64,000 nt of DNA, taken from NCBI GenBank assembly GCA_963582345.1, contig CAUZSN010000003.1, forward strand, positions 1 to 64,000. The letters are read 5' to 3'. The position numbers were made by a program, and so were the translations under genes. The stretch's first letter is position 1. Each line of letters begins with the position of its first letter. Shown here in pieces: positions 17,777 to 29,061 of this stretch. Under the pieces are notes generated by a model. That model worked only from the letters and a program-made list of their open reading frames with translations. It searched no databases and had not been told where the DNA came from. This DNA comes from CAUZSN01 sp963582345. GTDB lineage: Bacteria > Planctomycetota > Planctomycetia > Planctomycetales > Planctomycetaceae.

Positions 17777-20461
17777 TTAAACGTTTTCGAGATCCAACCA
17801 GTTCGAGCCGACCGAGACGTCGACTGTGACTGGTACGATCAAATTCATGGCCGTTTGCATTTCGTCGCGAACAAGTTTGACGAGAGAATCAGTTTGTTCC
17901 ACCGGGACTTCGAACACTAACTCGTCGTGAATTTGCAGAAGCATTTGGCCGGGATGGCTTTCTCGTTCGATTCGTTCGTCAATGTTGACCATAGCCTGCT
18001 TGATCAAATCGGCTGCCGAACCTTGGATGATTGTGTTGACGGCGGTGCGTTCCGGGAGATTACGTTGACGTCCGCGCCGCGGCCGGATGCCACTGATGAC
18101 ACGTCTTCGACCCAGAATCGTTTGTGCAAATCCGCTGCGCTCGCATTCATCCAGCGACTGTTCCAAGAATCGGTCGACGCCACTATAAAGCGTGAAATAG
18201 TTGTCGATAAACTCGGCCGCCTGTTCGGTCGTAATCCCCAAAGCCGCGGACAATCCAAATGGTGTCTGACCGTAAATCACGCCGAAGTTCACCGTCTTGG
18301 CAACTCTGCGCATTTCTAACGTCACTCGATCGGCGTCGACGTCGAAAATTTCGGCTGCTACCGCCAAGTGAATGTCTGCCCCTTGGTGAAACGCTTCGAC
18401 TAACACTTTGTCCTGGCTGAAGTGCGCCAGCATACGCAACTCGATCTGCGAATAGTCTGCACAAACGAGTTTCCAATCTTGCTGTGACGGCACAAATGCC
18501 CGCCGCACGCGCCGACCCTCGTCGGTGCGAATAGGAATGTTCTGCAAATTCGGGTTGCTGGAACTCAAACGGCCCGTCGCGGTGACAACCTGATTGAAGG
18601 AAGTGTGAACTTTTCCGGTCTGGGGATTTACCATCTCTGGCAGCGCATCGAGGTACGTTCTCTTCAACTTTGCCAAGTGGCGATGTTCGATGATTTGCCT
18701 GGGCAAAGGATGCCATTCGGCCAGTCTTTCCAATACATCTTGACTTGTACTGGCTCCGGTTTTGGTTTTCTTCAAGACAGGCAAGTTCAAATCTTCGAAC
18801 AAGACCGTGCGTAATTGCAGCGGTGAATCGATGTTGAATTCTCGTCCTGCGGATTCGTGGATATCAGCGACGAGTTGAGATAGTCGTTTGCCCAAATCGC
18901 TGCTTTGGCGATTCAATTCTTCGACGTCAATTCGGATGCCGGTGCACTGCATACGAGCTAGGACTGAGATTAACCGCCGCTCTAAGTGCCAATACAAGTC
19001 CCACAGGTTTTCTCGACGAAGTTCGTCAGCAACCAGATTAGCTACCTGCCGGGTTGCATCAACATCTTCACCGGCGAGTACGGCAATTTTAGCGACACAG
19101 ATTTCGGGCATCCCAGAATGTTCCTCATTCGTATTGGTGATCTCATCAGATGGTGATGGCCGAAATTTCAAATATTGTTCTGATAGCGCGTCCAGACTGT
19201 GTGTTCGCGCCCCGGCACTTAGCAAGTAGCTGCCGACCATAGGATCGACACCAAGTCCACAGATGTGAATTCCGAAGCGCCTAAGTACAACGAGGGCATA
19301 CTTGATATTTTGACTTGTGATTTGAAGGTTCGCGTCCTCCAAAATCGGCCGCAGCGAATCGAGTACCTTCTGGGTGTCTAATGTTGCTTGTCCTGCCGGA
19401 CCGCGGATTGCGATGTAATAACCACTGTTAGGCTGCCAATTGAACGCACAGCCTACAATGTCGGCGCGCATCGCGTCCAAGCTCGTTGTCTGTAGTTGCA
19501 TGCAAAAAGTTCTCTGCTTGTTCAATGACGAGAGAAATTGTTTCAGCTTTTGGTTAGTGTCGATGACTTCAACCGATTGTTGTCTGCGGACTGTGGGAAT
19601 TTCAGGGGCCAGTTGACGCACTTCGTCGGCGAACCGGTGAAATCCAAACATCCTGAATAGTTCCAGTAACCGTTGGATGTCGGGCTGTGCGGTGCGAGCA
19701 GCGTCCCAATCAATTTCCAGCGGCAAATCAGTCTTCAACCGCACCAACTCGCGACTCATGCGCGCCTGATCGGCGTATATCTTCAGATTCTCGCGCAGTT
19801 TGGGGCCGGATGCTTCGTCCGCGTGAGCTAGTACATTGTCAAGCGTGTCGAATTGGTTTAACAGCACTCTGGCTTTTTTGGGTCCTACTAAAGGCACGCC
19901 GGGCACATTGTCAACGCTGTCGCCGACCAGCGCTTGGAAGTCAACGACCTGATCGGGCCGTATTCCCCAATCCTGCAGTAAGTATTCTTCGCCCAAGATA
20001 AAGTTTTTACGGATGTTGTAGAGTTGAATGCGGGGCCCGATCAGTTGCCGTGCGTCCTTGTCGTTCGTGACGATCTGAACATCGATATCCCGTTCCTTTG
20101 CCAGACGGGCGATCGTGGCCATTACGTCATCCGCTTCCCAGCCGGCCTGTTCAACGATTGGCAACCGGAAGGCTTTCATTACTTCGACGATCATTGGAAT
20201 CTGAGGCCGCAGCTCGTCTGGCATTGCTTCCCGATTGGCCTTGTAGTCCGCGTAGATGTCGTTCCGGACACCGGGACCGGCCGAATCCATAGCACACAAC
20301 AGGTACGTCGGCTTCTTGTGACACAGCATCGCCAACAAGTCACGGGTGAATCCGTATGTGGCATTCGTCGGCTGACCGGATGGACCTGTCATCGACGGAA
20401 TGGCATGAAACACCTGGAAAACCAGAGAAAAAACGTCAATTATATAGGCGAAGTCACCCAT
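17777..20461 (-). CDS. polA: DNA polymerase I (5' nuclease and polymerase; proofreading site degenerate)
   Basis: Repair and Okazaki-fragment polymerase, 894 residues from ATG 20461. Domains in order: a 5'-3' flap nuclease (residues 1-300; IIDVFSLVFQVFHAI, GWEADDVMATIA, NDKDARQL, VGDSVDNVPGV); a 3'-5' exonuclease-like domain (about 315-500); and the polymerase domain with CADYSQIELRMLAHFS (motif A), RRVAKTVNFGVIYGQTPFGLS (motif B) and LLQIHDELVFEV (motif C). In the exonuclease domain the expected DxE is replaced in CMQLQTTSLD, and a second acid is lost in QNIKYALVVL, so proofreading is probably absent, as in Thermus-type Pol I. Alternative starts upstream (ATG 20512) exist, but homology begins at MGDFAYIID. 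Confidence 0.94.
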   Translation of the reverse strand: MGDFAYIIDVFSLVFQVFHAIPSMTGPSGQPTNATYGFTRDLLAMLCHKKPTYLLCAMDSAGPGVRNDIYADYKANREAMPDELRPQIPMIVEVMKAFRLPIVEQAGWEADDVMATIARLAKERDIDVQIVTNDKDARQLIGPRIQLYNIRKNFILGEEYLLQDWGIRPDQVVDFQALVGDSVDNVPGVPLVGPKKARVLLNQFDTLDNVLAHADEASGPKLRENLKIYADQARMSRELVRLKTDLPLEIDWDAARTAQPDIQRLLELFRMFGFHRFADEVRQLAPEIPTVRRQQSVEVIDTNQKLKQFLSSLNKQRTFCMQLQTTSLDAMRADIVGCAFNWQPNSGYYIAIRGPAGQATLDTQKVLDSLRPILEDANLQITSQNIKYALVVLRRFGIHICGLGVDPMVGSYLLSAGARTHSLDALSEQYLKFRPSPSDEITNTNEEHSGMPEICVAKIAVLAGEDVDATRQVANLVADELRRENLWDLYWHLERRLISVLARMQCTGIRIDVEELNRQSSDLGKRLSQLVADIHESAGREFNIDSPLQLRTVLFEDLNLPVLKKTKTGASTSQDVLERLAEWHPLPRQIIEHRHLAKLKRTYLDALPEMVNPQTGKVHTSFNQVVTATGRLSSSNPNLQNIPIRTDEGRRVRRAFVPSQQDWKLVCADYSQIELRMLAHFSQDKVLVEAFHQGADIHLAVAAEIFDVDADRVTLEMRRVAKTVNFGVIYGQTPFGLSAALGITTEQAAEFIDNYFTLYSGVDRFLEQSLDECERSGFAQTILGRRRVISGIRPRRGRQRNLPERTAVNTIIQGSAADLIKQAMVNIDERIERESHPGQMLLQIHDELVFEVPVEQTDSLVKLVRDEMQTAMNLIVPVTVDVSVGSNWLDLENV

Positions 20462-20685
20462 GGAAACCGTTTTTATCTTGACTTCGAACTCGGACAACAG
20501 CGTAAATGCCATCAGCTGACGCACGGAATACAATCAGAATGTCCCGTGGAATCGCCAAAAGGTTCAAAAGGTTCAAGCGTGCTGCATAGGCAGCCGATTC
20601 ATTATTGACACTGCCTTATCCCCTTTTAGACTTGAGAGATATGCAGACGCGAATTCTCGTCTAGTGTGTTGAAAAGGATAGATCC

Positions 20686-22242
20686 ATGGCATCCGCAGTC
20701 AAGCCGACGGCCGTCCATTTCTCGCTAATATTCTTCGTGATGCTCAGTATCATTATGAGCGTCATGTTTGTTTTATATTTCAGGGACTACGGTGACTTGG
20801 AGGAAGCAACCAAGGTAATCAGGAACGATCTACGAGACAAGACAACGGTGACCCAGGGGCAGGATGAAGATATCCAGGCGCTGTCGAAGGTCATCGGGCA
20901 TAATTTCGATCAAGTTGGGCTTGAAGATCAGGCAGTGGGAACAGTTCTTGGTGGCACACGAATTGATCTTGAGAAAGTCGACAACCTGTCGGAAAAGACC
21001 TACAAAGCTGCCATCGAGAAGCTTTTGCAGGACGTGCTGAATCTAACGCAGGAACGCGACAATATTCGCGCAGATTTGGGTGCCGAGCACAAGGAAATTC
21101 TGGCGCTTCAAAGTCGGTATCAAGCATTGGTCGACGAAGAAGTGGGTGCTAAGAAAAAGGCAGAACAGGATCTGAAGGATTTAATCACGCAGCAAGATGA
21201 AGCACTGCGCGAGAAAATAAAGAAAATTGATGACCTGCGGGACGCAAATAGGCAATTGCAGCAAGAATTGGAAGACGAAAGTATTGCCCACCAGAAAGAC
21301 AACAAGCGTTTCAAACGAGAAGTTGCCCAGTTAAGTTTGATCACGGATCGGCTCCGCGAGAAACTGGACGAAGCGACGAAAGTGAGTTTCGAACGAGCCG
21401 ATGGAGAAATTGTCTGGGTCGACAACATAACTAACCGAGTCTGGATCAATCTTGGGATCGCGGACAACCTGAGCAAGCGCACGAATTTCAGCGTGTATAC
21501 CAAAGCTCATCACGGAGTCGGCCGAGGTACTGACGACATTAAAGGATCAATCGAAGTCACTCGGCTGATCGACTCACATACGGCCGAAGCACGCATTCTG
21601 GAATACGACCTTTTGCGGCCGTTGGCGAAAGGCGATCCTATCTACACACCACTATGGAGTCCTGGTCGCACAGAAAACTTTTCGTTTGTGGGCACAATTG
21701 ACTTGAATGGAGATGGCAGCAGCGACCGTGGTCAACTGCACGACTTGGTTGCCGGAGCCAGAGCCACGATCGACAACGAAGTCGATGACAAAGGAAACAG
21801 AATCCGGTACACTAGCTTCCCGAACGTTTTTCTTCCGCACCAGATGGACAGTCCTGGCATCGACGTGAACACCAAATTTCTGGTTATCGGGGAAATCAAA
21901 GATCCGAGCACAACTGCCATGCCGGATGAAAAATCCATAATTGACAGAATCCTTGCTCACAGGACTGCAATGGTCAAAGAAGCCCGCAAGACTGGCGTGC
22001 GAGTCGTCAGCATTAGCGATTTCCTGTCGTACATCGGGTACAAACCGCAGAGACGGTTGTTTACACCCGGCACGGACCGGCCCTATAATTTGAGAGCCGG
22101 TGCCCACAGCACAACAACTGACGTGGCCGTGGGAAAACGCGCTTCATCCGGCCAGGTTTCTGGCGTGTTCGGCAAAAGAAGGCGATTAAGACAGAAATCG
22201 TCTTCCGGCCAAACAAGCCCACTATTCCGCGGCGGTTATTAA
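20686..22242 (+). CDS. Coiled-coil membrane-anchored hypothetical protein
   Basis: A 518-residue protein of unknown function, of a type I associate with planctomycetes. One N-terminal membrane helix (about residues 12-31, SLIFFVMLSIIMSVMFVLYF) is followed by about 200 residues of heptad-rich, charged coiled coil (EERD, KKKAEQDLKDL, QLQQELEDE). Residues 240-470 form a globular part with GEIVWVDNITNRVWINLGIADNL, GDPIYTPLWSPGRTENFSFVG and a segment, FSFVGTIDLNGDGSSDRGQLHDLV, that together with FLVIGEI and VVSISDFLSYIGY resembles the alpha/beta core of BRCT-like domains. The tail is basic and Ser/Gly-rich. ATG follows AAGGAT. It is divergent from polA, which starts 224 nt away. Confidence 0.75.
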   Translation: MASAVKPTAVHFSLIFFVMLSIIMSVMFVLYFRDYGDLEEATKVIRNDLRDKTTVTQGQDEDIQALSKVIGHNFDQVGLEDQAVGTVLGGTRIDLEKVDNLSEKTYKAAIEKLLQDVLNLTQERDNIRADLGAEHKEILALQSRYQALVDEEVGAKKKAEQDLKDLITQQDEALREKIKKIDDLRDANRQLQQELEDESIAHQKDNKRFKREVAQLSLITDRLREKLDEATKVSFERADGEIVWVDNITNRVWINLGIADNLSKRTNFSVYTKAHHGVGRGTDDIKGSIEVTRLIDSHTAEARILEYDLLRPLAKGDPIYTPLWSPGRTENFSFVGTIDLNGDGSSDRGQLHDLVAGARATIDNEVDDKGNRIRYTSFPNVFLPHQMDSPGIDVNTKFLVIGEIKDPSTTAMPDEKSIIDRILAHRTAMVKEARKTGVRVVSISDFLSYIGYKPQRRLFTPGTDRPYNLRAGAHSTTTDVAVGKRASSGQVSGVFGKRRRLRQKSSSGQTSPLFRGGY

Positions 22243-22595
22243 AGCAGTCGATGTGGAATAACGCGAACCGCGCGTTTTCTTTAGGCGCCTTCGTCAACTG
22301 TGACATCCAACGTCGCGAAGTGTTTGACAGGTGCTCGCGTCCTCTTGTCCAAATAGATTCTCGGTGGCGCCTGAGGCAAACGGACTTGATCAGTATTCGT
22401 GGTGAGACCGACCTGGCAGCGTAGAGATTGACCCTAGTTGTTGTGTCAGCGACAGTCAAAGAATGGGACTTGACCAGAATTTGCCGTCGACCAACTTGCC
22501 AGCAGTCGCACCAGGTTCGCGTTCGTTTGTTGGATTTGGTCAATTGACGGTGCTAGAGACGAGTTGGACGGAATAACCTCCGAGTCCGTCGTGCA
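22243..22595. other. Intergenic region with a possible short gene remnant
   Basis: About 350 bp. No intact gene. On the minus strand a 50-codon stretch ending in TAA at 22281 reads like real protein (VGLTTNTDQVRLPQAPPR, then IYLDKRTRAPVKHFATLD) but is closed by a stop at 22434 upstream and has no start. It may be the decayed end of a gene; family not recognised. Confidence 0.3.
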
Positions 22596-24050
<1,455 letters not shown>

Positions 24051-24495
24051 GCAGAACCACGCAGTTTCAGTTTGACGTGCGACTCACACGCTATTCATCC
24101 TCTACAGATCTGGATATGGGCGCCGCACCAGTACTGTTGCGGCAAGTTCCGCGTTGGCCAGGGACGCCATCAGATCGACAAAATCTGTCTCACTCTTTAC
24201 GGGACTCACGATTTGTCAGGGTCGTCGCGATCCAAAACTAAAAGAGCCTCTCAAGATCCAGTGCATGCTGGACGATGAGCCCAATCTTGAGGCTAGTTGT
24301 CCAAGCGAGTGAAGTCAAGCGAATTTGCTTTCTAAGGAATTCCGAAACTCTTGAAAGGTTGACTACGAAATGAGCTTCAGAAAGATATTCTGCGGTCATT
24401 TGTGGCCGGACCACGAGCGCGCAAAAAAACAGACTACCAAGAGAATGGTCTGTCCCAAGAAAAGAAGGAACGGTTGCCTAAGTTGGACCAGAAAC
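24051..24495. other. Intergenic region with a long imperfect inverted repeat
   Basis: About 445 bp between two minus-strand genes; no credible ORF. At 24245-24294 there is an inverted repeat: AGCCTC-TCAAGAT pairs with ATCTTGA-GGCT (one bulged base), enclosing a second small palindrome CCAGTGCATGCTGG (24258-24271). It has no T-run, so it is not a standard Rho-independent terminator. It could be an RNA structure in the kinase leader or a decayed element. Confidence 0.35.
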
Positions 24496-25092
24496 TTAGG
24501 GGGTTGCAGGGAGACGGTCGTTCGCCTCTTTAAGGGCATCAATTTCGGTGTAGTTATAGATCGCAAAGCTCAATCCCGTGAACGCTGCGCCGAGAACTCC
24601 AAGCGTAATAACATCAACGTTGCCGAAGACACCGGAGCTCGGGACATTACGGTCCACCACGTTTTGGGCGCGGATTATTACTGCACCCGAAACAATTAGC
24701 ACTTTTCGATGAGCTGCTGGCGGAGCGGTATTTGGCGCCCAGAAGCGGAACCAGCCATGACCATTTGCTGCGACAACGTGATACGATCCGCCGCGCAAGT
24801 TCTCGACGGCAAACACACCGGTTTTGTCTGTCACCGCCGTGGCCACTTCGCGATCACTTTGACGAACTGAGACAACGACTCCTTGCAGTTCCTTATTTTG
24901 CAAATCCATCACTTTGCCGGTGACAATGCCGCCGGCGGCCATGGCGATGTCAATAATTGCAGGTTCTTGTGCTGTTTTTCGTTGTTTGACTGCTTGATTA
25001 GGCCCGGCTGCGAACAGTTCTAACTGCGGAATCAAAAGCCCGCAGGAGGCCATGCTGACGAACGTCGCTTTCAGAAATCGCCATGAGTTCAT
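24496..25092 (-). CDS. Secreted protein with carboxypeptidase-regulatory-like domain
   Basis: A 198-residue exported protein. It starts MNSWRFLKATFVSMASCGLLIPQ, a signal peptide, after GGTGAGAAA. Residues about 55-105 form a carboxypeptidase-regulatory-like beta-sandwich (GGIVTGKVMDLQNKELQGVVV, TAVTDKTGVFAVENLRGGSYHVVA). This fold is found in many planctomycete cell-surface proteins and usually acts as a structural or binding module rather than an enzyme. A hydrophobic stretch near the C-terminus (VITLGVLGAAFTGLSFAIYN) could anchor it in the membrane. Neighbours are the FHA kinase and a secreted hydrolase; no functional link is visible. Confidence 0.75.
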   Translation of the reverse strand: MNSWRFLKATFVSMASCGLLIPQLELFAAGPNQAVKQRKTAQEPAIIDIAMAAGGIVTGKVMDLQNKELQGVVVSVRQSDREVATAVTDKTGVFAVENLRGGSYHVVAANGHGWFRFWAPNTAPPAAHRKVLIVSGAVIIRAQNVVDRNVPSSGVFGNVDVITLGVLGAAFTGLSFAIYNYTEIDALKEANDRLPATP

Positions 25093-25359
25093 CTGTTTCT
25101 CACCTTACATCCGATCGACGCCAATTGAATTCGCGTTCGGCACAACATCACCGTTCCAAAATCGATATTGTTTTCGATTCGGCGGCGATGAAATTACGTC
25201 ACACGATCAATAACTTTTACCTAAATCTTAATATCGACAAATTGACCACGACCGTTGAAAGAATAATACCTAGCACGCAACCTTTTTCTCGTCAGCTGAG
25301 ATAAAGCGGCTACATACCACTGTGTTTCCGGAAATCCGACTCTGACTTACTGAATCCAG

Positions 25360-27993
25360 TTAGGAATCGGTGGAACGCATTTTGTTCGGCGTATGTTCCA
25401 AGTCAGACTTTTTTTCGCGGACTTGGAACAAGTCAGGACTTCCGCCGTTCTTAGGAACGCGAAATTCGCAATGTGATCCGACTGGCAACGTATACAGCTT
25501 TACTCCAGCATCGGTCCTGTGACGGTAAGTCAGTGGATATGGGATTGTATAATCGTGCGAATTTCCAGCTTCGAGTGTGTAGGGACCTCCCCAACCGCTG
25601 TGCGGACCCTTCGTTTCATACACCAGTGAAATATTGCTGCGATTAGTGATCTTCACGCCGGGAGCACTGAATTCGACAACTATATCAGGCGCTGACCAGT
25701 TGGCTTTTGAAAGCCGCAATTTCGTCAATCCGAAGTTGATGTCCGGAATCCGGGTCTTGGAGAACGGTCCCTGGCTGGTCCAACCTCGCCAACCGTCGAC
25801 GAATATTTTTTTGATCATTTCGGCTTTAATTTCGGAAGATTTTGGCTGATAACCGGATGCAAATCGTCCGGACAGTCTAATGTCAGGTTCGCCGACCCAG
25901 CTCAGCTTTAATGCTCGTTCGATTAAATGCGATGCTGAAACATTCACTTGTACTAATTGAGTGAGTTGGACTTCAAATTCTGCAAACGGTGTCCACTGAG
26001 AAACGTTCCCTTCATTCTTAATCGCCAGGGAGATCAATATTTTGGGAAAGTTGAACTGAAATCTTCCGTTAGCATTTGGCTGTGGTTTCGCATCGACAAC
26101 CATGATCGGCTCGGCCAATACCAACTCCGACCAGATCTCGACGTTGTCTGTGTAGCGTTTCAAGTCGGGAATTGCTGCGTCCAGGACGTTTCGGTCCGCG
26201 AGCGGCCTGAATTTCGTTTCAGGGATGTCCAGAACATGAATCCGAGCGACGTCAGCCTGAATCAACAGGTTCGTCAACGGTCGTAATAAATTTGGTGCGA
26301 CGCCGATACGTAGACTGGTTGATTTCGGAACCGCACCTACGGTACGACCAATCAAATTGATTAATTTAGGCTTCGCGGGAGCATGTTTTGCATTGACGGC
26401 CGCTGCCGTGACGCCAAAAACGACAGAAACACCGTTCTTGTCCGTTGCGATTTGGTCGGGCCAAACACGAATTCGCGGGCGATAGACGGGCAATGGCCAG
26501 AAACTGCTGACCAGATCCGTAACATCTGTCCAGATTAGCTTCTTTTCAATTCGATTCAGAAGCGACGGAATGACTGATGTAATCTCTTGTTCTATGCGAT
26601 CTTGACTTCCATAAAGACCGTTAACTAAACCATTAGACACTTTCTTACGAGTCATACCCAGGCCACGCGTAGAGATATCAGCAGGTGATGTCACGTACCA
26701 ATTGTCTTCAGGAATGTCAAACTGCGTCGTGACGAGTTTCAGCCGAATCTGGCGATCATTGACGAATGGCATGACGTCAAAACTCAGCCAGGCAGGACGT
26801 TGGTAGCCAATAACGATGTAAATTGGTCCGGCTGTTGCCGAATGATCTTTCCCGGTGACGTAAGTGGCGTCGATCGTAATTGTAATGTCTTGAAGTCCCA
26901 GTTGAATATTTAAATGGTCTTTGCGATGCGCATTAATCCGTGCTTGTGTAAGTTTTCCGGTGTAGCTGATTCCGGAAAATTCGATGTCGAAGTTGCGACC
27001 ATCCACAGTCGTCGTATCGGAGAAATCGTCAAGCGTCCCGCTGAGAAGTTCTGCCGAGACCAACTTAGGGATCGCATAGGCCAGCGCATCCAGCATGTCG
27101 TTGCCCAAACGGACGTAGCCGGCCTTTGATATTTCAAGCACCGGCAGGAATGGATCGTCCTTGTTTGGCTTGACAATTGCGCGATGACCCGGCTTGGTAT
27201 GAATTGTGGGAGCTGCATGTTCCACCGAACGGGGATCTAAGAGCCAGGCATAAAGATTGTCGCTGTCGTAGGCAAGTTTCCAAACGTCATGGCCGATGCC
27301 GGAGATAGCGTTGAAGCGGGGATGAGCGCCGGCCAACTTGAGTGCCTCGATCATTTGCCGGGATTCTTTCGGCAGGATGGCCGCATCGTCCATTCCGTGG
27401 AAGGCCCACACTGGAATGTCCTTTAACGTCTGGGCCCATTCAGGGCGTCCGCCACCTGCTAAGGGGACAATCGCTGCCCATCGCTTCGGCGTTGCTGCGG
27501 CGATGCTCCACACGCCATAACCTCCCATAGACCAGCCGGTCAGGATCTCGCGGTTCTTGTCGACGCGAAACTCCTTTTCGACAGCGTCCAAAATGCGGAG
27601 GGCCCGACTGCTGTCTGGCGTCCCGGCGTTCCATCCCTGGAGCAAACGGCTTTTGACGTCTTCGCACTGCGGAAAAACCACCAGAAACGGAAAAGTTTCT
27701 TGCCGTTTTCTGACGAACGGTCCCAGACCGATTTTCGTCGGGGCATCGCCATCACTCCCTCGTTCTCCCGCACCGTGCAAGAACAATATTATCGGCCATT
27801 TCGTATCAGACGAATAATCCTGCGGGACAAAGACCGTAAACGTGTGTTCTCCTTCATCGTCCCGGTAAATGCGCTTCAAGAACCCTCTTGACGGGGTGTC
27901 AGCTTGAGCGAACTCGACAGTCAAAAGCAGGACGACCAACAAACCAATCGACCATGCGGAAATCCACATCCTGGCAAATCGGAATTCCATCAT
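25360..27993 (-). CDS. Secreted alpha/beta hydrolase with large C-terminal region
   Basis: An 877-residue exported protein. A signal peptide (WSIGLLVVLLLTVEFAQA) precedes an alpha/beta hydrolase domain (about residues 40-255) with ILFLHGAGERGSDG (oxyanion loop), the nucleophile elbow GWSMGGYGVW, FHGMDD with the likely catalytic Asp, and ISGIGHDVW with the His. This arrangement resembles the esterase / feruloyl-esterase-like or PHB-depolymerase-like hydrolases. The remaining 600 residues are beta-rich and repetitive in feel, including segments about membrane or polymer binding that I do not recognise. An AAGGA lies 8 nt before the ATG pair (27993/27990). The substrate is likely an external polymer or ester, but this is inference. 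Confidence 0.78.
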   Translation of the reverse strand: MMEFRFARMWISAWSIGLLVVLLLTVEFAQADTPSRGFLKRIYRDDEGEHTFTVFVPQDYSSDTKWPIILFLHGAGERGSDGDAPTKIGLGPFVRKRQETFPFLVVFPQCEDVKSRLLQGWNAGTPDSSRALRILDAVEKEFRVDKNREILTGWSMGGYGVWSIAAATPKRWAAIVPLAGGGRPEWAQTLKDIPVWAFHGMDDAAILPKESRQMIEALKLAGAHPRFNAISGIGHDVWKLAYDSDNLYAWLLDPRSVEHAAPTIHTKPGHRAIVKPNKDDPFLPVLEISKAGYVRLGNDMLDALAYAIPKLVSAELLSGTLDDFSDTTTVDGRNFDIEFSGISYTGKLTQARINAHRKDHLNIQLGLQDITITIDATYVTGKDHSATAGPIYIVIGYQRPAWLSFDVMPFVNDRQIRLKLVTTQFDIPEDNWYVTSPADISTRGLGMTRKKVSNGLVNGLYGSQDRIEQEITSVIPSLLNRIEKKLIWTDVTDLVSSFWPLPVYRPRIRVWPDQIATDKNGVSVVFGVTAAAVNAKHAPAKPKLINLIGRTVGAVPKSTSLRIGVAPNLLRPLTNLLIQADVARIHVLDIPETKFRPLADRNVLDAAIPDLKRYTDNVEIWSELVLAEPIMVVDAKPQPNANGRFQFNFPKILISLAIKNEGNVSQWTPFAEFEVQLTQLVQVNVSASHLIERALKLSWVGEPDIRLSGRFASGYQPKSSEIKAEMIKKIFVDGWRGWTSQGPFSKTRIPDINFGLTKLRLSKANWSAPDIVVEFSAPGVKITNRSNISLVYETKGPHSGWGGPYTLEAGNSHDYTIPYPLTYRHRTDAGVKLYTLPVGSHCEFRVPKNGGSPDLFQVREKKSDLEHTPNKMRSTDS

Positions 27994-28176
27994 GGCTGGT
28001 TTCCTTCAATTGCGTTCTAACTCGCATCAATTGTCGTGTTACATTTTGCAGCACAGCGTGTCAACAGGCCAGATTGGCTTTTCTAAGTTGACGAAAGACG
28101 CGTGTTTCTGGGAGATTGGGGAGCGAGCACCGAGCTTATCCGCAGATCGCCATCTACAGGCCGACAGGTTCGAGTG

Positions 28177-28755
28177 CTACGGCTGTTCATTAAACTGCCG
28201 AATTTTTTCCCGGGCTCTGGTCAGTGTCGGGCCGATTGAGTTTACTGGGATACCTAACCCGGTGCTGATTTCTCGGTAGGATTTACCCTCGAGATGAAAT
28301 TGGCGAACGACCGCGGCATCCTTTTCTGACAACGTCTTCAGAATTCGATGCACTTCATCACGGTCATCAATTCGCGAATTCTCCGGGTTGGATGCTCTAA
28401 CCTGTTCGAGCGAAGACTGGTGAGCGTGAACGCGTTCCCTCGTTTCAGTGATACGGTGGCGAGTGATCTCGCGTAATACAATACGGCGGGCAACAATGGT
28501 TAGATATGTCGCTAGCGAACATTTGCCGCGAAACTGGCGAAGGACGGAGTAGTTATCCGCCAACAGAACGACGAAAGTCTCCGCACAGAGGTCGTTAATG
28601 TCTTCGGGCGATAATCGAACGCTGCGTGCGTGCGCCGTGTGGTTAATGACGTGTACAAACAATCCAATGAATCGATCAACAAAGTCGTTCCATGCGCCCG
28701 GCTCTTCAGCGAGGCATCGATTAAGTAAATGGAGGTCAATCGCCGTGAGGGCCAC
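28177..28755 (-). CDS. ECF-type RNA polymerase sigma factor
   Basis: A 192-residue sigma-70-family factor of the ECF kind. Region 2 is visible in WNDFVDRFIGLFVHVINH, DINDLCAETFVVLL and FRGKCSLATYLTIVARRIVLREI. Region 4 is TLSEKDAAVVRQFHLEGKSYREIS followed by the helix-turn-helix GLGIPVNSIGPTLTRAREKI. The start is GTG at 28755, preceded by AGGA at 8 nt; longer readings start at TTG and lack support. It probably directs RNA polymerase to a small regulon. No anti-sigma gene is adjacent. The 63 bp coding for the helix-turn-helix are repeated, inverted, at 29724-29786 beyond the ferredoxin gene. Confidence 0.85.
   Translation of the reverse strand: MALTAIDLHLLNRCLAEEPGAWNDFVDRFIGLFVHVINHTAHARSVRLSPEDINDLCAETFVVLLADNYSVLRQFRGKCSLATYLTIVARRIVLREITRHRITETRERVHAHQSSLEQVRASNPENSRIDDRDEVHRILKTLSEKDAAVVRQFHLEGKSYREISTGLGIPVNSIGPTLTRAREKIRQFNEQP
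28210..28272 (-). repeat. 63-bp inverted repeat, copy 1 (inside the sigma factor gene)
   Basis: This segment encodes the region 4 helix-turn-helix (EISTGLGIPVNSIGPTLTRAR). Its reverse complement occurs at 29724-29786 with 61 of 63 bases identical by eye. Confidence 0.85.
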
Positions 28756-29032
28756 GGGCAGATTCCTCTGCAATGAGTTTTGGGATGGATAAGTAAGTCG
28801 ACGAGAGGGGTCAATGTCGCCAAGCCCCACCAATCCAACTCGCAAGACCGTTCACTGGAACCCGATTTACTGAATTGTAGGTGGGCGATCAAACTGGTTG
28901 CTGTCTAATGTAGTTTGATTCAGTATTTGAGGCAATATGGTAATTGACGCACACGTTAAGCGTTTCACCATCGTGAGTTACTGCGTTGCATCGCCTTCCC
29001 TGTCTCGACATGAAATTGCGTCAGGTACTTAC

Positions 29033-29061
29033 TTGACACTCTGTTGGATCGCAACTAAGAT
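29033..29061 (+). promoter_or_regulatory. Possible sigma-70 promoter for the ferredoxin gene
   Basis: TTGACA (29033-29038), a 17-bp spacer, then TAAGAT (29056-29061), about 195 nt upstream of the ferredoxin start. The -35 is perfect and the -10 matches TATAAT at 4 of 6 positions. The surrounding 28756-29255 region is otherwise non-coding and must also carry the promoter of the divergent sigma factor gene. Confidence 0.4.

Noticed and set aside
25083..25304. A 73-residue plus-strand frame
   Set aside because: It overlaps the start and upstream region of the carboxypeptidase-regulatory-like gene and has no recognisable features.
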